Positions 1 through 11,381 of a stretch of 52,772 bases of DNA are shown piece after piece. Numbering within the stretch: position 1 is the first letter of the stretch; every line of letters starts with the position of its first letter. The position numbers and the translations under genes are program-made. The stretch is from Kalaharituber pfeilii (taxonomy: Eukaryota > Ascomycota > Pezizomycetes > Pezizales > Pezizaceae). The stretch spans positions 1-52,772 of the forward strand of contig WHUZ01000172.1 of assembly GCA_015179045.1 (NCBI GenBank), given 5' to 3'. A model generated the notes under the pieces. The model was not told where the DNA came from. It saw nothing but the letters and a program-made list of their open reading frames with translations, and searched no databases.

Positions 1-464
1 GGTGTCATCGCACTTGTACCTGAGTGCCCGGGCCGTCGCACTTGTATCATCCTTCTACCCTTGATGCCTACAAAATATTAACGAATTTACTGTTCAATAT
101 TGCTAATACTGATTTGAGATTAGGAGAAATGATTTCTGAATAGATTTTTCAAGATTAGATACTTTCCACTACAAAAATCCCTAAAGTACTCTTTAGAATG
201 TATACAGCAATAGCTATACCAGGAAACTCAAACAAATTAGGAAGGGTCTTGAGATTTAGAAGATAGCAATCAGTATCATAGAACCGATCAATAGAACTAA
301 TCTATTTTTTGTAGCTTATTGAGATCTGTAGGAGAGATGATATTGGAGGAGCTGGAGATCTTGATTTCTGAATTCTCTTATATAAAGATCAGGAGAGAGA
401 GTATGACTAAAGAGAGATTCCTTCTACTATTATCTATATGGATAATAAATTATTGCCCATAAAA

Positions 465-625
465 TTATAGAGAATATGAAGCACATTGAGCGCATCATGA
501 GGTATAGAGAATATGAAGCACATTGATCGCAGCATGAGATATAGAGAGTATTGAGCATATTGAGTGCATGCATGAGATATTAAACATGTTAAGTATATTA
601 AGCATATTTACTACACGCATGAGAT
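465..625. repeat. Degenerate tandem repeat, unit about 43 bp
   Basis: The phrase TATAGAGAATATGAAGCACA followed by TTG and AGCGCA/ATCGCA and CATGAG occurs about three times in a row with increasing divergence. Related phrases (TTGAGCATATTGAGTGCATG, TTAAGTATATTAAGCATA) continue to about 625 and reappear near 1150-1235. It is seen directly in the sequence; no function is apparent. Confidence 0.7.
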
Positions 626-674
626 CTTGAGTGGAGATGGCATCCCATGCTGAAGGTGATATACAAATTAGAGT

Positions 675-985
675 AGCCATAAAAGAGCCCTAACTGACTC
701 AGGATGGTGTGATACCGAAGGTAATGTACAAATGGTGCGGGCTACGAAAGAACCCTATGCTGACTGCCAGTGTCAGGGTACGAATAGTGGGGGCCATGAA
801 AGAACCCCATGCCAACTACCAGTGTCGGGATGCAAGTCAAGTATTAAAATTGCATTGTGAACACCTAGATGCATCTAGACGCAATGATCATTGAGCAAAG
901 GCTCACTTGTAGTATCAGGATGTACCAGGATAGAAGATTTAGTGTCAGGATGCACCAGGGTAGAAGATCTAACGTTAGGATACTG
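675..985. repeat. Two short degenerate tandem repeat arrays
   Basis: From about 675 to 845 a unit of roughly 60 bp recurs about three times, marked by AAAGA(A/G)CCC followed by CTGACT/CAACTA and CAGTGTC. From about 905 to 985 a unit of roughly 32 bp recurs, marked by TCAGGATG(T/C)ACCAGG and TAGAAGAT. Small reading frames across them are low complexity and not supported as genes. Confidence 0.6.
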
Positions 986-2137
986 GGATGCATTATGATA
1001 GCATTTGCACTTGGTGTGAGTTCTGAGTCGGTTTTTCTAAGTGAGTCGGGTTTCGGGTCAGTTTGTCATGCCATAAAACATACCCTACTCGGCTGCAATA
1101 ATGTACAACTACTACTCGGCTGCCGAGTGAGCCAGTATGAGTTGTATGTACTGAGTACATATAAGATATTGAGCACATTGAGTATACTGAGTACGTGCAT
1201 AAGATATCGAGCAAATTGAGCATGTTAAGTATAGAGTACCAGCATAAGTATACTAAACTAATAGAATATTGGTGTCGTCTGCCAAGACACCATCTTGAAC
1301 CGGGCCCCATACTAAAAATCAATGTTTTGGACCAGACCCTCTACGAGGGGTAGTGCAACCAGACTACGGAGTACAACATCTGTCCATCGGGAATATCGCT
1401 CAAAAAAACCTTAATCTTGTACCCATAATTTAAAATCCCACGTGCGCCCAAGAAAAAAAACCTAAAAAAGCCGTTACGGAACAATTAATTCACTGTACAT
1501 TCCCCCCCGCGCCGCCGGCCGGATCCCCTTACATTGCATTCGCAAACACAACTAAAAATTAAAACAAATGTGCAGCGTACTTTTTTTATCGGCAGGACCG
1601 CGCTGCCCCTGACTGGACGTGGATAGTGTGAGACCACCATAGGTTATTTTGCGAAATATAAAGACCAAAAAAAAAAAAAAAAAAAAAAAAAAAACGTGAT
1701 TAAACCTGGACCCTTTTCTCCTGCTGACGGCCAAGGGGCTTACCTGGCCAGTAAGGGACAAACGATTCATACAAAATGCATAAGTAAGCACACAAACAAC
1801 GAACGACAACACGACGGGTTGCCCAGCTAGCCTCATCGCATCAAAATAAAAACTACCCGCTTAAATTAAATATTTTTGTACACATCCCCCCCCCAGGAGC
1901 GGAGCTGAGCCCGCTCAACGACGGTTTCTCCACACTTCCGGTTCGCCGCACGCAAACTAAGACAGCTAGACGGAGAGTTCAGCGCGCTCTTCACTGGCTG
2001 CTACCTCCGCCCCCACATTCTCTCGTCGGGCTGTGCGGACGGTCGCGACCCTTCCCCCGCCTCTATTCGATACGCCTAATCGTCGACAAATCTTACTCCG
2101 GTACAAACGCAATTCCTATATTCCGGTAAAATCAGCA

Positions 2138-2817
2138 ATGGGTCGCTTCCAATTCGCCACGTTCCTGATTGTTTGCCGTAAGTCCTGCTTCTCTCTGCCT
2201 CCCCCGGCCCCTACGCTCCAGATCTGGTCCACCTCACCCCCGCGCGGTCGCCCCCATCGCTAGCTGCCCCCCGCGCAGCGGCCTCCTTCTTCCTCGGTAT
2301 CCTCTTCACCAACCTCCCCTTCGACTACCCAACCCTCTGGACGACGATCCCCGCCCCCGAGCCCGTTCTGCTGTCCATCGAATCCCACTACCGACACCTA
2401 TCGCTCTCCCCCCCGCTGGTCCCCCGCCTCCTCAACTTCTTCATCATCCTCGGCCTCTCCGGCTTCCTTTCCAAGCTCATCTTCTCGCCGCGCGAGTCCA
2501 ACTACCTCTTTGACGGCGCCAGCCTCATCCTCTACCTCATCGCGCTCATCATGTACGGCACAAACGTGATCCAGGGCATCAAGATTATCGAGACGGGCAA
2601 CTACGGCACGGAGGTGCCGAGGGAGGAGACGCTGAGGGTGCTTGGGGCGACACAGACGATGATGGCGTTGGTGCTGTTGGGGTGCTGGTGTTGCAGGCGG
2701 GGCAGTGGTATGCGGAGTCGAAAGAGGTGGAGGAAGAGGGGAGGATTAGGAAGGAGGAGGAGAAGGGGAGGGAGGTGGCCAGGGAAGGAGGGAAGAAGAA
2801 GGTGTAGAATGAGTTGA
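2138..2817 (+). pseudogene. shr3: SHR3-like ER permease chaperone, frameshifted copy A
   Basis: SHR3 family proteins are ER membrane packaging chaperones that help amino-acid permeases leave the ER. Exon 1 is 2138-2177 (M-G-R-F-Q-F-A-T-F-L-I-V-C), the intron is 2178-2278 (GTAAGT...CGCAG), and exon 2 starts at 2279 and continues in frame with ASFFLGILFTNLPFDYPTLW, which is characteristic of the family's first membrane segment. Further hydrophobic segments follow (LLNFFIILGLSGFLSKLI; SLILYLIALIMYG). A G run at 2679-2682 has one G fewer than copy B at about 40 kb. This shifts the frame inside the last hydrophobic segment (ATQTMMALVLLG) and replaces the acidic/lysine-rich tail with an Arg-rich tail ending at 2817 (192 aa as read). 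It is therefore a probable pseudogene, unless the lost G is a sequencing error. It lies convergent with ankyrin copy 1. Confidence 0.8.
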
Positions 2818-2835
2818 AGCAGCTTTTTTGCCATG

Positions 2836-2877
2836 GAGGTGGGCGGGGGGAGGGGGGGGAGAGGGGGGGGGGGGGGA
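2836..2877 (+). other. G-run / G-quadruplex-type tract
   Basis: The tract holds at least four runs of three or more G separated by short loops, just 3' of the SHR3-like pseudogene. The equivalent position in the duplicated copy (about 40155-40193) is also G-rich but has a different length, so it is a hypervariable tract. A G4 structure is inferred from the motif only. Confidence 0.55.
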
Positions 2878-3542
2878 TTGATGCATCATATATTGGAGAA
2901 ATTTAAAATATTTTTTGGGGGATGCTGTGCATATGGAGGAGCTGTGGTTGGCGATAGAAAACAACCAATCTATCATGACCTGTGGCCATTTTTCACATCG
3001 CAATAATTGTCATTTATTCAAAGCGTCCACTCATGTCCATGCCAAATAAATCATGTTGTATCTAACGCCATCATGATGCCGATGATAATGAACAATGCCC
3101 TTTTTACGTCTGTTTTCAAAGTTTCCCGGGTGGCCCGCTGGAAATTCCTCGGGTCCGTTTTTGCAAATTGAAAACTACTTGACTCGGTAAGATATATGTT
3201 GGGTAACGGGCGTATCGGATATCAATTTCGTGCGTTTTGCGGCGGCGGGGTGTCCCGTCGGGGTCCCCGCACGTAGGCAGGAAATGCCGTTTGGGGGGGA
3301 TATGAGGTCTTGTAGGATGTGCGATAGTTCAGTATGCTGCCCTGCACCCCTTCCGGAAAATGCGATTTGTACATTATTGTTTGCTAGTTGGGAAAACGGA
3401 TCCTGTCCATATTTAGATGCAAGTACACAATTTTTTCGTAGGAAAGCAGGATAGAAAATGAGCGCACCACGAAAGGAAAAGGAGATACATGGTGGTCACA
3501 TAATATCAAAGAACTAGGAAAATAGGCAGCAATGATGAAAAT

Positions 3543-3566
3543 AAAAAAAAAAAAAAAAAAAAAAAA
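3543..3566. repeat. Poly(A)/poly(T) tract downstream of ankyrin copy 1
   Basis: This is a run of 24 A on the plus strand, so poly(T) in the sense orientation of the ankyrin gene, about 40 nt past its stop codon. Equivalent tracts of varying length sit at the same place behind copies 3 (about 14523-14544), 4 (about 19386-19398), 7 (about 31148-31176), 8 (about 40851-40862) and 9 (about 48391-48402). Confidence 0.85.
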
Positions 3567-3601
3567 CAACCCTCCGGGACCGTATTAGAGAATAATCAGT
3601 G

Positions 3602-6395
3602 CTATTCCGCTGGAGGAGGACGTTTCCGGACCCGCTCTTCAGGTGAAAGTTGCGACCAAAGATATACCGCCACTTCACGAGGACCATGATTCAGTGCCGT
3701 ATCATATGGGGTTTTTCCATTCTTGTCCTGGATGGTTGGAGATGCACCATGCTCAATCAATATCTTTGTATGTGAGAGAGAGCGATAGCTGAGGTGGAGT
3801 GGAGTGATGCCTATCCAGTCACTCTCATTGATGAGCTTCGATGCTCCTCGTTCCAGGATTTCTGTCAACATCTCAGGATTGCTCCCAGAAACTGCAAAAT
3901 GTACTGTTGTCCATTGGTCGTTATCTTGTGCAAAAAGATCTGCCCCCTTCTCAATCAACAGTTTTGCAATTGCTGTTTTGCCTCTGCATAGTGCCCAGAG
4001 CAAAGGAGTCCAATTCCACTTGGCTGTGCATCGTTCCTCAATGTCCGCACCCATCGCGATCAGCAATCGTACTATAGTCTCGAAGTCATCGCTCATTGCC
4101 TCATTGATGCAGCCACTTAGGTCAATTGGAGGGGTAGTTGATGCTATTGCTTCCTCACTTGCACCCCTCCCCAATAGTAATTTGCAGATGTCTTCACGGC
4201 ACTTATATGCAGCATAAGCGAGTGGTGTTAGGCCTTTTGAGTCCCTCTCATCTATATCGATTTCTAAAGTGAGTAGATGTTGAATGAGATTGTCCATATT
4301 ATTCAGAATGGCATGGTGAATTACTCCTTCAATCCTTGCTCTTCTCTCCAACAGTAATTTGCAAATGCTCTCATGACCTATAGATGCAGCATGAGCAAGT
4401 GGTGTTCGGCCTTCCAAATCTTTCTCCTCTATATCTGCCCCAAATGTAAGTAAATCTTGAACAATATTCTGATTTCCCCCATCAATAGCACTGTGGATTA
4501 TTTCTTCAATCCTTGCTCCCCTCTCCAACAGTAATTTGCAAATGCTCTCATGACCCATAGATGCAGCATGAGCAAGTGGTGTTCGGCCCTCTGAATCCCT
4601 CTCTTCTATATCTGCCCCAGAAGCAAGTAAATCTTGAACAATATTCTGATTTCCCCCATCAATAGCACTGTGGATTATTTCTTCAATCCTTGCTCCTCTC
4701 TTCAACAATAATTTCCAAATGCTCTCATGACCCACAGATGCAGTATGAGTAAGTGGTGTTCGGCCCTCTGAATCCCTCTCCTCTATATCTGCCCCAAAAG
4801 CAAGTAAATCTTGAACAAAATTCGCATTTCCGTTATGGATAGCAATGTGAATTACCCCTTCTGTGCTTGCTCTTCTCTCCAACAGTAATTTGCAAATGCT
4901 CTCATGACCCATAGATGCAGCATAAGCAAGTGGTGTTCGGCCCTCTGAACCCCTCTCCTCTATATCTGCCCCAAAAGCAAGTAAATCTTGAACAAAATTC
5001 GCATTTCCGTTATGGATGGCAATGTGAATTACCCCTTCTGTGCTTGCTCTTCTCTCCAAGAGTACTTTGCAAATGCCCTCATGACCTATAGATGCAGCAT
5101 GAATGAGTGGTGTTCGGCCTTCTGAATCCTTCTCCTCTATATCTGTTCCTAAAACTAGTAGAGTTCGAACTCCATTCTCACTCCCCTGGCGAATGGCATA
5201 GTGGATGCCCCCTCGAGAAGACCACTTCAATTTTTGGCGTAATCTGTAGCGACCTGCAGCTGAATGAAGAGGAACTTGGTACGGCTGTGAGTCCCAGAGA
5301 TCAGATAAGCAAATAGGTAGCACAATTACTGAGATCTCCGAAATTGAGTCAAGATCACCCAAGGTCATGTCTGATAGCATTGACCAGGTACAACCTCTTG
5401 TGGAGCTACTGCTAGAGAATGTAGAGCAAGAATCGTCGCTTATACCCCACCTCTGGATTCGCCTATAAGGTCTTGAATTTTTAAGTTCATCCATAAATGA
5501 TGGCAGCATCAATTTCATGGAGCACATGGACCGCAAGGAGGATGTACTACGAGATGTTGCTGCTGTTCTCAATGATGCAGCATCACCATTATCCTCAGGC
5601 ACCTGGTTGTTCTTGAATGAGGATAATGCTATCTGGAAATCGTCTTTTAGAGGTAGTGTGCTTGCATTCTTGGCTTGCTTATCGGATTCTGAGGACTGGA
5701 CTTCATTTATTGCAGGGTCCTGACGGTTGATGAGCTCTCGTAACTGGATCGAGATTGTATGGTTTGATTCCAATATTTGAAAAACTACTTCATGCAATTT
5801 CTCGAGTTTTTCGGAAGCCTCGGCACCGGTATGACTATATAAGAGATCAGTTATTTGCGTGACCCCCCTACCCCCCACCCCACTCCCAAGGAAACATGAT
5901 AGAATTAATGCTCTAGATCTGAACATACCACTGAATAATGCTCAACATCAAATTCAAACTCATCTTATGTCGCTCCAGGTCCTCAATAAAGACTGCAACC
6001 TCTGCTTCCTTCCACAGTGCCCATTTAATCCTCTCAAACAAAACAGTTGCTTTGTTTGCTGGAGACTGCAAGGAGCCTGAATCACTAACCCCAATCTCAC
6101 TAAGGTACTTTTCCAAGTTGGAAGCAATCAAAACACATCCACTCAAAGTTGTGACGAGGTGTTGAATAGACAGCATTTTCAATCTGCTTTGGTTGGGAAT
6201 CTTAGTTGTCCCAGCAATAAATAACTGAACCTGGCAGAAGATGACATTCATATCTTGCATTTCTTCCATTAGGTGACTGATGGATGCTGGTGCCTGCTTT
6301 GCGCAATCATGGAGACTCTTCAGCATGCTTATGATCTTTGCTGAGACTGAAATGAGACCAGCAACTGAAGTGACTATCGATAGTGGATCTGGCAT
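3602..6395 (-). CDS. Helo-like/ankyrin repeat protein, copy 1 (intact)
   Basis: Two exons: exon 1 6395-5929, exon 2 5834-3602; 899 aa after splicing. The intron 5928-5835 has donor GTATGT after CAG-TG and acceptor ATATAG before TCATAC, joining ...IIQ-C-HTGAEAS in frame. Residues 1-155 form a Helo-like/STAND-type fungal N-terminal domain (MPDPLSIVTSVAGLISVSAK...). Residues about 157-360 are a linker: a helical stretch (EASEKLEKLHEVVFQILESN), a Ser-rich region (STFSSSSSTRGCTWSMLSD) and a conserved IVLPICLSDLWDSQPYQ block. From about residue 365 come six 59-residue ankyrin doublets of the type EGRTPLAHAAS.GHESICKLLLERGA + IIHSAI..GN.N.VQDLL.FGADIEERDS, then about four more ankyrin repeats to the end (SPEERVRKRPPPAE). 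The start is supported by MSDPLS in all sister genes. The family suggests a role in fungal recognition or signalling; this is inference. Confidence 0.9.
5835..5928 (-). other. Intron of copy 1 with G-quadruplex-type tract
   Basis: This phase-2 intron has donor GTATGT and acceptor ATAG. On the coding strand it carries four G runs with 1-3 nt loops (GGG, GGGG, GGGGGG, GGGGGG) at about 5863-5890. Equivalent introns in the other copies lie at 10340-10428, 16696-16833, 20800-20919, 28121-28230, 33941-34018, 42439-42552 and 50514-50621. They share the splice sites but differ in the composition and length of the G-rich or simple-sequence part. Confidence 0.85.
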
Positions 6396-8466
6396 TGGTT
6401 TGGGCTAGCGGATTCTGATACAGTGAATGTGACTTGGTTATAGCCCCGGGGGGAATCAAATCCTGAAACTCGGTTGGCAAGAAAGGTTAGACTGGTGTAA
6501 AGCGATTTCTTGATAACGTTTGCACTATTCTGAACCTTAATGGGAAGGCTGATATCGTGGAGAGTATGCGGACCAGCTTCCTGGCATATTTGTTACCAAA
6601 ATTAATACCCTCTGTTTCGCCTCACCCCTCTTTTCCCGTATGCAGTTGCGAGTCAGCCTATCGTCTCGGTTTTGGCTAATGCTAAAAGGTGGTTGGCTTG
6701 GAATAAGGCTCAAAGGCTCTGCCATTGCAAACAGTTCTGCGAAGTGCGGGCTGCAGCTGGATTATAGCAACCATTCATTCTTCATAAAGAAGTGTAGAAC
6801 TCACCAGTGATGTCATGCACACATTGTCCAGCTCAAGCAACTCCCTGTGGACATGTCTTCGGGGAAGCATAGAGTATGTAGTAGCTAGTAAAATATGTAT
6901 TCGGACATAGCGCATAATGTGCATTAGTACCCCTGTCCGAATACATATTTTACTGGCTAGTACTGGACCATTCTCCATGTAGGCCATTCGGCACAAGGGC
7001 ATGCAACAACACAAAATAGAAATTTTGTGAGGCTACTTTTGGTTCAGGACGCTGTGGCAGCGCGGCTGGTGCATGTGGAGGTCCGGTACCCGTAGCTTAG
7101 AGGTGGAACAAGTGTAGCTGCAGATACTGTACGGGAACTAGTCTGCTTGTAAGTGTAGGACAGGAATCCATTTTACTCACACTTCTTGATGCAGTAGTCT
7201 CCAGTCACCTTGCGATCGTATCTGCGACCGTACACCCTCCCAATCGTAGTGCAAGGGCTTCGCCGTCACCTTGGGTCAAATGTAGGAATAAGATCAATGC
7301 TTATGAGGATAGCGTAACCCAGAAACACGCCTCCTGTGTCGGCGTATATATACTCCCCCGGAGCCTTACAAGACCACTAGCACGAGTGCATGATTTCCGT
7401 TTAAGATGCTGGACCACCCTCTTCGCCAACTCGGAATGTTCTCCTTAGTAGCAGACCCTATTATTTCTTGGCGGCACGCCGTCTCATAGGCTGGGTACGA
7501 GATCAAAACTCGGAATCGAACGGGACACCTGAATTCTGTACCTTTCCATGGAGCTTGTTGTTACCCCATCACCAGCATTGCACATTGACCAAGGCATAGG
7601 TCAGTACAGAAATCGACGCCTCTCCGATGGCCGCTGCAGCAGATTCTCGGATAATACAACTCTCGGCTTATAGTCCTTGGTTGGTCGACTACTCCGATGT
7701 GCTTTTGTGGTATTTTATTATTGTTTTTGTCTGGCAGCTTATTAATTATTTATGCTGTACTCATAGAAATTTAATAGCAATGGCATCTTTCTTGATCGAT
7801 TAGTGGATACATGGGGACTTGAACTTGCGGGTGGGCACAGGGGGGCTTTAGACAGGACCAGATTTATAAATATGGTCAGCGGAGGAAAGTTGGGCTGAGC
7901 TGGCCGGGGCAAGAGATTTTGTTACTGCACAAAAGCTGCACATCGGGGACGCAATTGCTGGCAGTGTTGTACCAGAATTTCTGTGGGTATAGGGCAAATC
8001 GTACATACTACGAGTACTTGCTCTATATACGTGCTTGTCCGTTTACTTGTATGTAGCAGACGTATTAATATCATTTCATTTGCAGGAGCGAGTATCCGGT
8101 CGAAGTCACCGCATGTAGGTAACCCGTTTGGGCCGCAATCAGATCTTGTCAGGATCCAACGGTGTGCTATATTAAAGCTATTCCCTTGATTCTTCTTCGA
8201 AAAACCCATGAGACTGCCCTGGCCCTTCCGGAGAATGCAGTGGGTACATTATTGTTGCTAGCGGGAAACTAACTCTGTCCATATATTACTACCCAACGTT
8301 TCCTAGGAAAGCAGGACAAAAAACAATCACACCATGTAAGTATCCCCAAAAAAAAGAGGTGCATGATAGTCAAATAATATCAAAGAACTAGGAAAATAGG
8401 CAGCAAAGATGAAAATCTAAAAAAAAAGAAAAAAAGACAATCCTCCGGGACCGTATTAGAGAATAA
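6396..8466. repeat. Conserved spacer unit between copies 1 and 2
   Basis: This non-coding spacer is recognisably repeated upstream of every array gene. Landmarks in order are: the 5' flank of copy 1 (TTTGGG/ACTAG shortly before the start), the phrase CTCCCTGT..TCGGGGAAGCA (about 6840-6870), TCTCCAGTCACCTT..ATCTGCGACCG (about 7198-7230), TGTCGGCGTATATA (about 7337), a degraded stretch similar to the small plus-strand frame described at 13570 (about 7625-7775), and CCTTCCGGA...GTTGCTAGCGGGAAAC ahead of the 3' end of copy 2. It also holds an 80-bp MITE at 6881-6960. No supported gene lies here. Confidence 0.8.
6881..6960. mobile_element. 80-bp palindromic MITE, intact copy
   Basis: The arms (GCTAGTAAAATATGTATTCGGACA and its complement) are inverted around a 29-nt centre, flanked by TA at 6879-6880 and 6961-6962. 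The same 80-bp sequence occurs at 44003-46306, where a pogo-like element has been inserted into it. The ankyrin units without it (for example 51560-51610) lack the sequence at this position. It is too short to encode anything, so it is a non-autonomous element with a TA target duplication. Confidence 0.85.
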
Positions 8467-10898
8467 TCAGTACCATTCCGCTGGTGGAGGACTTTTCCGG
8501 GCCTGCTCTTCAGGTGAAAGTTGCGACCAAAGATATATTGCTACATCACGGAAACAATAATACAATGCCATATTATATGGGATTACTCCATTCTTATTCT
8601 GGATGGTTGGAGATGCACCATGCTCAATCAATATCTTTGTAAGTAAGAGAGAGTGATAGCTGAGGTGGAGTGGAGTGTCGCCTATCTCGTCACCATTATT
8701 GATGAGCTTCAATGCTCCTCGTTCCAGGATTTCTGTCAACATCTCAGGATTGCTCCCATGAACTGCACAATGTACTGTTGTCCATTGGTCTCTATCATGT
8801 GCAAAAAGATTTGCCCCCTTCTCAATCAACAGTCTTGCAATTGCTGTTTTGCCTCTGCGTAGTGCCCAGAGTAAAGGAGTTATATTCCACTCAGCTGGGC
8901 ATCGTTCCTCAATATTCGCACCCATTATGATCAGCAATCGTATTACAGTCTCAGAGTCATTCCTCAGTGCATTATCAATGCAGCCAGTTAGGTCAATTGG
9001 AGGGATAGTTGATGTCATTGCTTCCTCACTTGCACCTCTCTCCAATAGTAATTTGCAGATATCTTCATGGCAGTTATATGCAGCGTAAGTGAGTGGTGTT
9101 AGGCCTTTTGAGTCCCTCTCATCTATATCAATTTTCAAAGTAAGTAGATATTGAATGAGACTGTCCATACTATTCAGAATAGCATGGTGAATTACTCTTT
9201 CAATCCTTGCTCCTCTCTCCAACAGTAATTTGCAAATGCTTTCATGACCTAAAGATGCAGCACAAGCAAGTGGTGTTCGGCCTTCTGAATTTGTCTCCTC
9301 GATATCTGCCCCAAAAGCAAGTAAATCTTGAATAGTATTCTTATTTCCCCCAAGAATAGCACTGTGGAATACCCCTTTCATACTTGCTCCTCTCTCAAGA
9401 AGTAGTTTGCAGATACTTTCTTGGCCTGTAAATGCAGCATAAGTAAGTGGTGTTCGGCCTTTTGAATCCCTCTCCTCTATATCTGCCCCAAAAGCAAGTA
9501 AATCTTGAACAAAATTCGTATTTTCCATATGGATGGCAATATGAATTACTCCTTCTGTGCTTGCTCCTCTTTCCAACAGTAATTTGCAAATGCTCTCATG
9601 ACCTATAGATGCCGCATGAACAAGTGGTGTTCGGCCATCTGAATTCTTCTCCTCTATATCTGTTCCCAAAGCTAGTACAGTTCGAACACCATTCTCACTC
9701 CCCTGGCGAATGGCATAGTGGATGCCCCCTCGAGAAAACCATTGCAATTTTCGACGTGACCTGTAGCGACCTGCAGCTGAATGAAGAGGAACTTGGTATG
9801 GCTGTGGGTCCCAGATATCGGATACGCAAATAGGTAGCACAATTACTGAGATCTTCGAAATTGAGTCAAAATCACCCAAGGTCATGTCTGATAGCATCGA
9901 CCAGGTACAACCTCTTGTGGAGCTACCACTAGAGGGTGTAGAGTAAGAATCATCGCTTATACCCCACCTCTGGATTCGCTTGTAAGGCCTTGAATTTTTA
10001 AGTTCATCTATAAATGATGGTAGCAATCGCATCGACTGCAAGGATAATGTGCTGTGAGATGTTGCTGCTGTTTTGAATGATGCAGCATCATCATTGTCAT
10101 CAGGCACCTGGTTATTCTTGATTGTGGATGATATCTGGGAATTATCTTTTGAAGGTAGTGTGCTTGCATCCTTAGCTTGATTATCGGATTTTGAGGACTG
10201 GACTTCATCATGTATTGTAGGTTCCTGACGGCTAATGAGCTCTCGTAACTGGATCGCAATTGCATGATTCGATTCCAATATCTGAAAAATTACTTCATGT
10301 AATTTCTCGAGATTTTCGGAAGCCTCTGCAGCAGTATGACTATATAAGAAATCAGCTATCTGCACCCTCTCCCCCCTACCACCACCCGGGGGAGTATGAT
10401 AGAATTAATCCTGTGAATATGAACTTACCACTGAATAATTCCTAACATCAGATTCAAACTCAACTTGTGCCGCTCTAGGTCCTCAATAAAGACTGTAACC
10501 TCTGCTCCCTTCCACAGTGCCCATTTGATTCTCTCAAACAAAAGGCTTGCTTTGTTTGCTGGAGGCTGCATGGAGCTTGGGTCCGTAGTTCCTATCACTT
10601 CACTCAGATACTTGTCCAGATTGGAAGCAATCAAAACGCATCCACTCAATGTTGCAACAAGATGTTGAATAGACAACATCTTTGATCTGCTTTGGTTGGG
10701 AATCTTAGTTGTCCCAGCAATAAATAACTGAACTTGGCAGAATATGACATTCATATCTTGCATTTCTTCCATTAGGCGACTGATGGATGCTGGTGCCTGC
10801 TTTGCGCAATCATGGAGATTCTTCAGCATGCTTATAATCTTTGCTGAGATTGAAACGAGACCGGCAACTGAGGCAACTATCGATAGTGGATCTGACAT
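8467..10898 (-). CDS. Helo-like/ankyrin repeat protein, copy 2 (intact)
   Basis: Exon 1 is 10898-10429 and exon 2 is 10339-8467; 780 aa. The intron 10428-10340 has donor GTAAGT and acceptor ATATAG. Without splicing, exon 1 ends at once in TGG-TAA, which is the donor itself, so the intron is required. Residues 1-157 are the Helo-like domain (MSDPLSIVASVAGLVSISAK...). The linker runs to about residue 360 with the same EASENLEKLHEV and IVLPICVSDIWDPQPYQ blocks as its sisters. Four ankyrin doublets of 59 residues follow, then the common C-terminal ankyrins (TPLLWALRRGKTAIARLLIEKGA; TPLHLSYHSLLLTKILIEHGA), ending SPEEQARKSPPPAEWY. No stop or frameshift is seen. Its spacer carries two TA-flanked DNA transposons. 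Confidence 0.9.
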
Positions 10899-11159
10899 TG
10901 CTTTGGACTAGTTGGAGATGTGGGTTAACCGGATACTGGTACAGAGAATGTGACTTCGCTATGGTTCCAAGGGGAATAAAATCTTGAAACTCCGTTGGCA
11001 AGAGAAAGGTTAGACTGTGATTTCTTAACAACGTTTGCACTATCCTAAACCTCAAGCTTTGAAATGGGGAAGGCTTATATTGTGAAGAATATGCTCTGAG
11101 AACCAGCCAGCGAGTAATCCTGGCATATTTGTTACCAGGATTAATACCCTCTGTTTCTA

Positions 11160-11186
11160 CGAGAGGTAGTGCAACCAGACTACTCG
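11160..11186. repeat. 27-bp segment shared with the window's left end
   Basis: CTACGAGAGGTAGTGCAACC plus AGACTAC interrupts an otherwise conserved 5' flank: the sister units run straight from CCCTCTGTTTC to GCCTCACC. The same 27 bp, with one change, lies at about 1339-1365. It is either a transposon footprint or a fragment of a dispersed repeat. Confidence 0.5.
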
Positions 11187-11381
11187 CCCTCCACTTTTCC
11201 CATATGGAAGTAGCTAGTCAGCCTATAATCTCAGTTGTGACTAATGCCAAAAAGTGGTTGGCTTAGTATAAGGCTGAAAGGCTGTACTATTGTAAATAGG
11301 GAGTGGGGGTACTGTATAGTAGTTATATATTCTTTGTTATAGCCCAGTGTAGGACTCATGATTGGCTTAGCCAGTACAGTA

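Larger units (their letters stand above)
1..1657. other. Non-coding left flank with degenerate short repeats
   Basis: No convincing gene is visible. The stretch is AT-rich and contains several families of degenerate short tandem repeats, listed separately. Around 1271-1291 a small inverted repeat (GGTGTC ... GACACC) is present. A 27-bp segment near 1339-1365 recurs at about 11160-11186. The style resembles decayed LTR or other repetitive DNA, but no LTR pair, primer-binding site or protein domain could be identified, so the origin is left open. Confidence 0.5.
1658..3601. repeat. Segmental duplication copy A (pairs with 39002-40889)
   Basis: From AAAGACC plus a poly(A) run at about 1658, the sequence matches the block starting at about 39002 nearly base for base. 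It covers the 5' flank of an SHR3-like gene, the gene itself, its G-rich 3' side and the 3' flank of the adjacent minus-strand ankyrin gene. Small differences include indels in homopolymers and a longer A run here. Homology then continues into the paired ankyrin genes (copies 1 and 8). The left breakpoint is sharp: upstream of 1658 there is no match to the sequence left of 39002. Confidence 0.9.

Noticed and set aside
1..1400. LTR retrotransposon
   Set aside because: The repeats and the GGTGTC...GACACC motif suggested a decayed LTR, but no paired LTR, primer-binding site or gag/pol similarity is visible in the window.
2601..2834. Leu/Pro-rich minus-strand frame over the SHR3 relic (also 39790-40158)
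   Set aside because: It is antisense to the G/A-rich coding end of the SHR3-like gene. The composition explains the frame.
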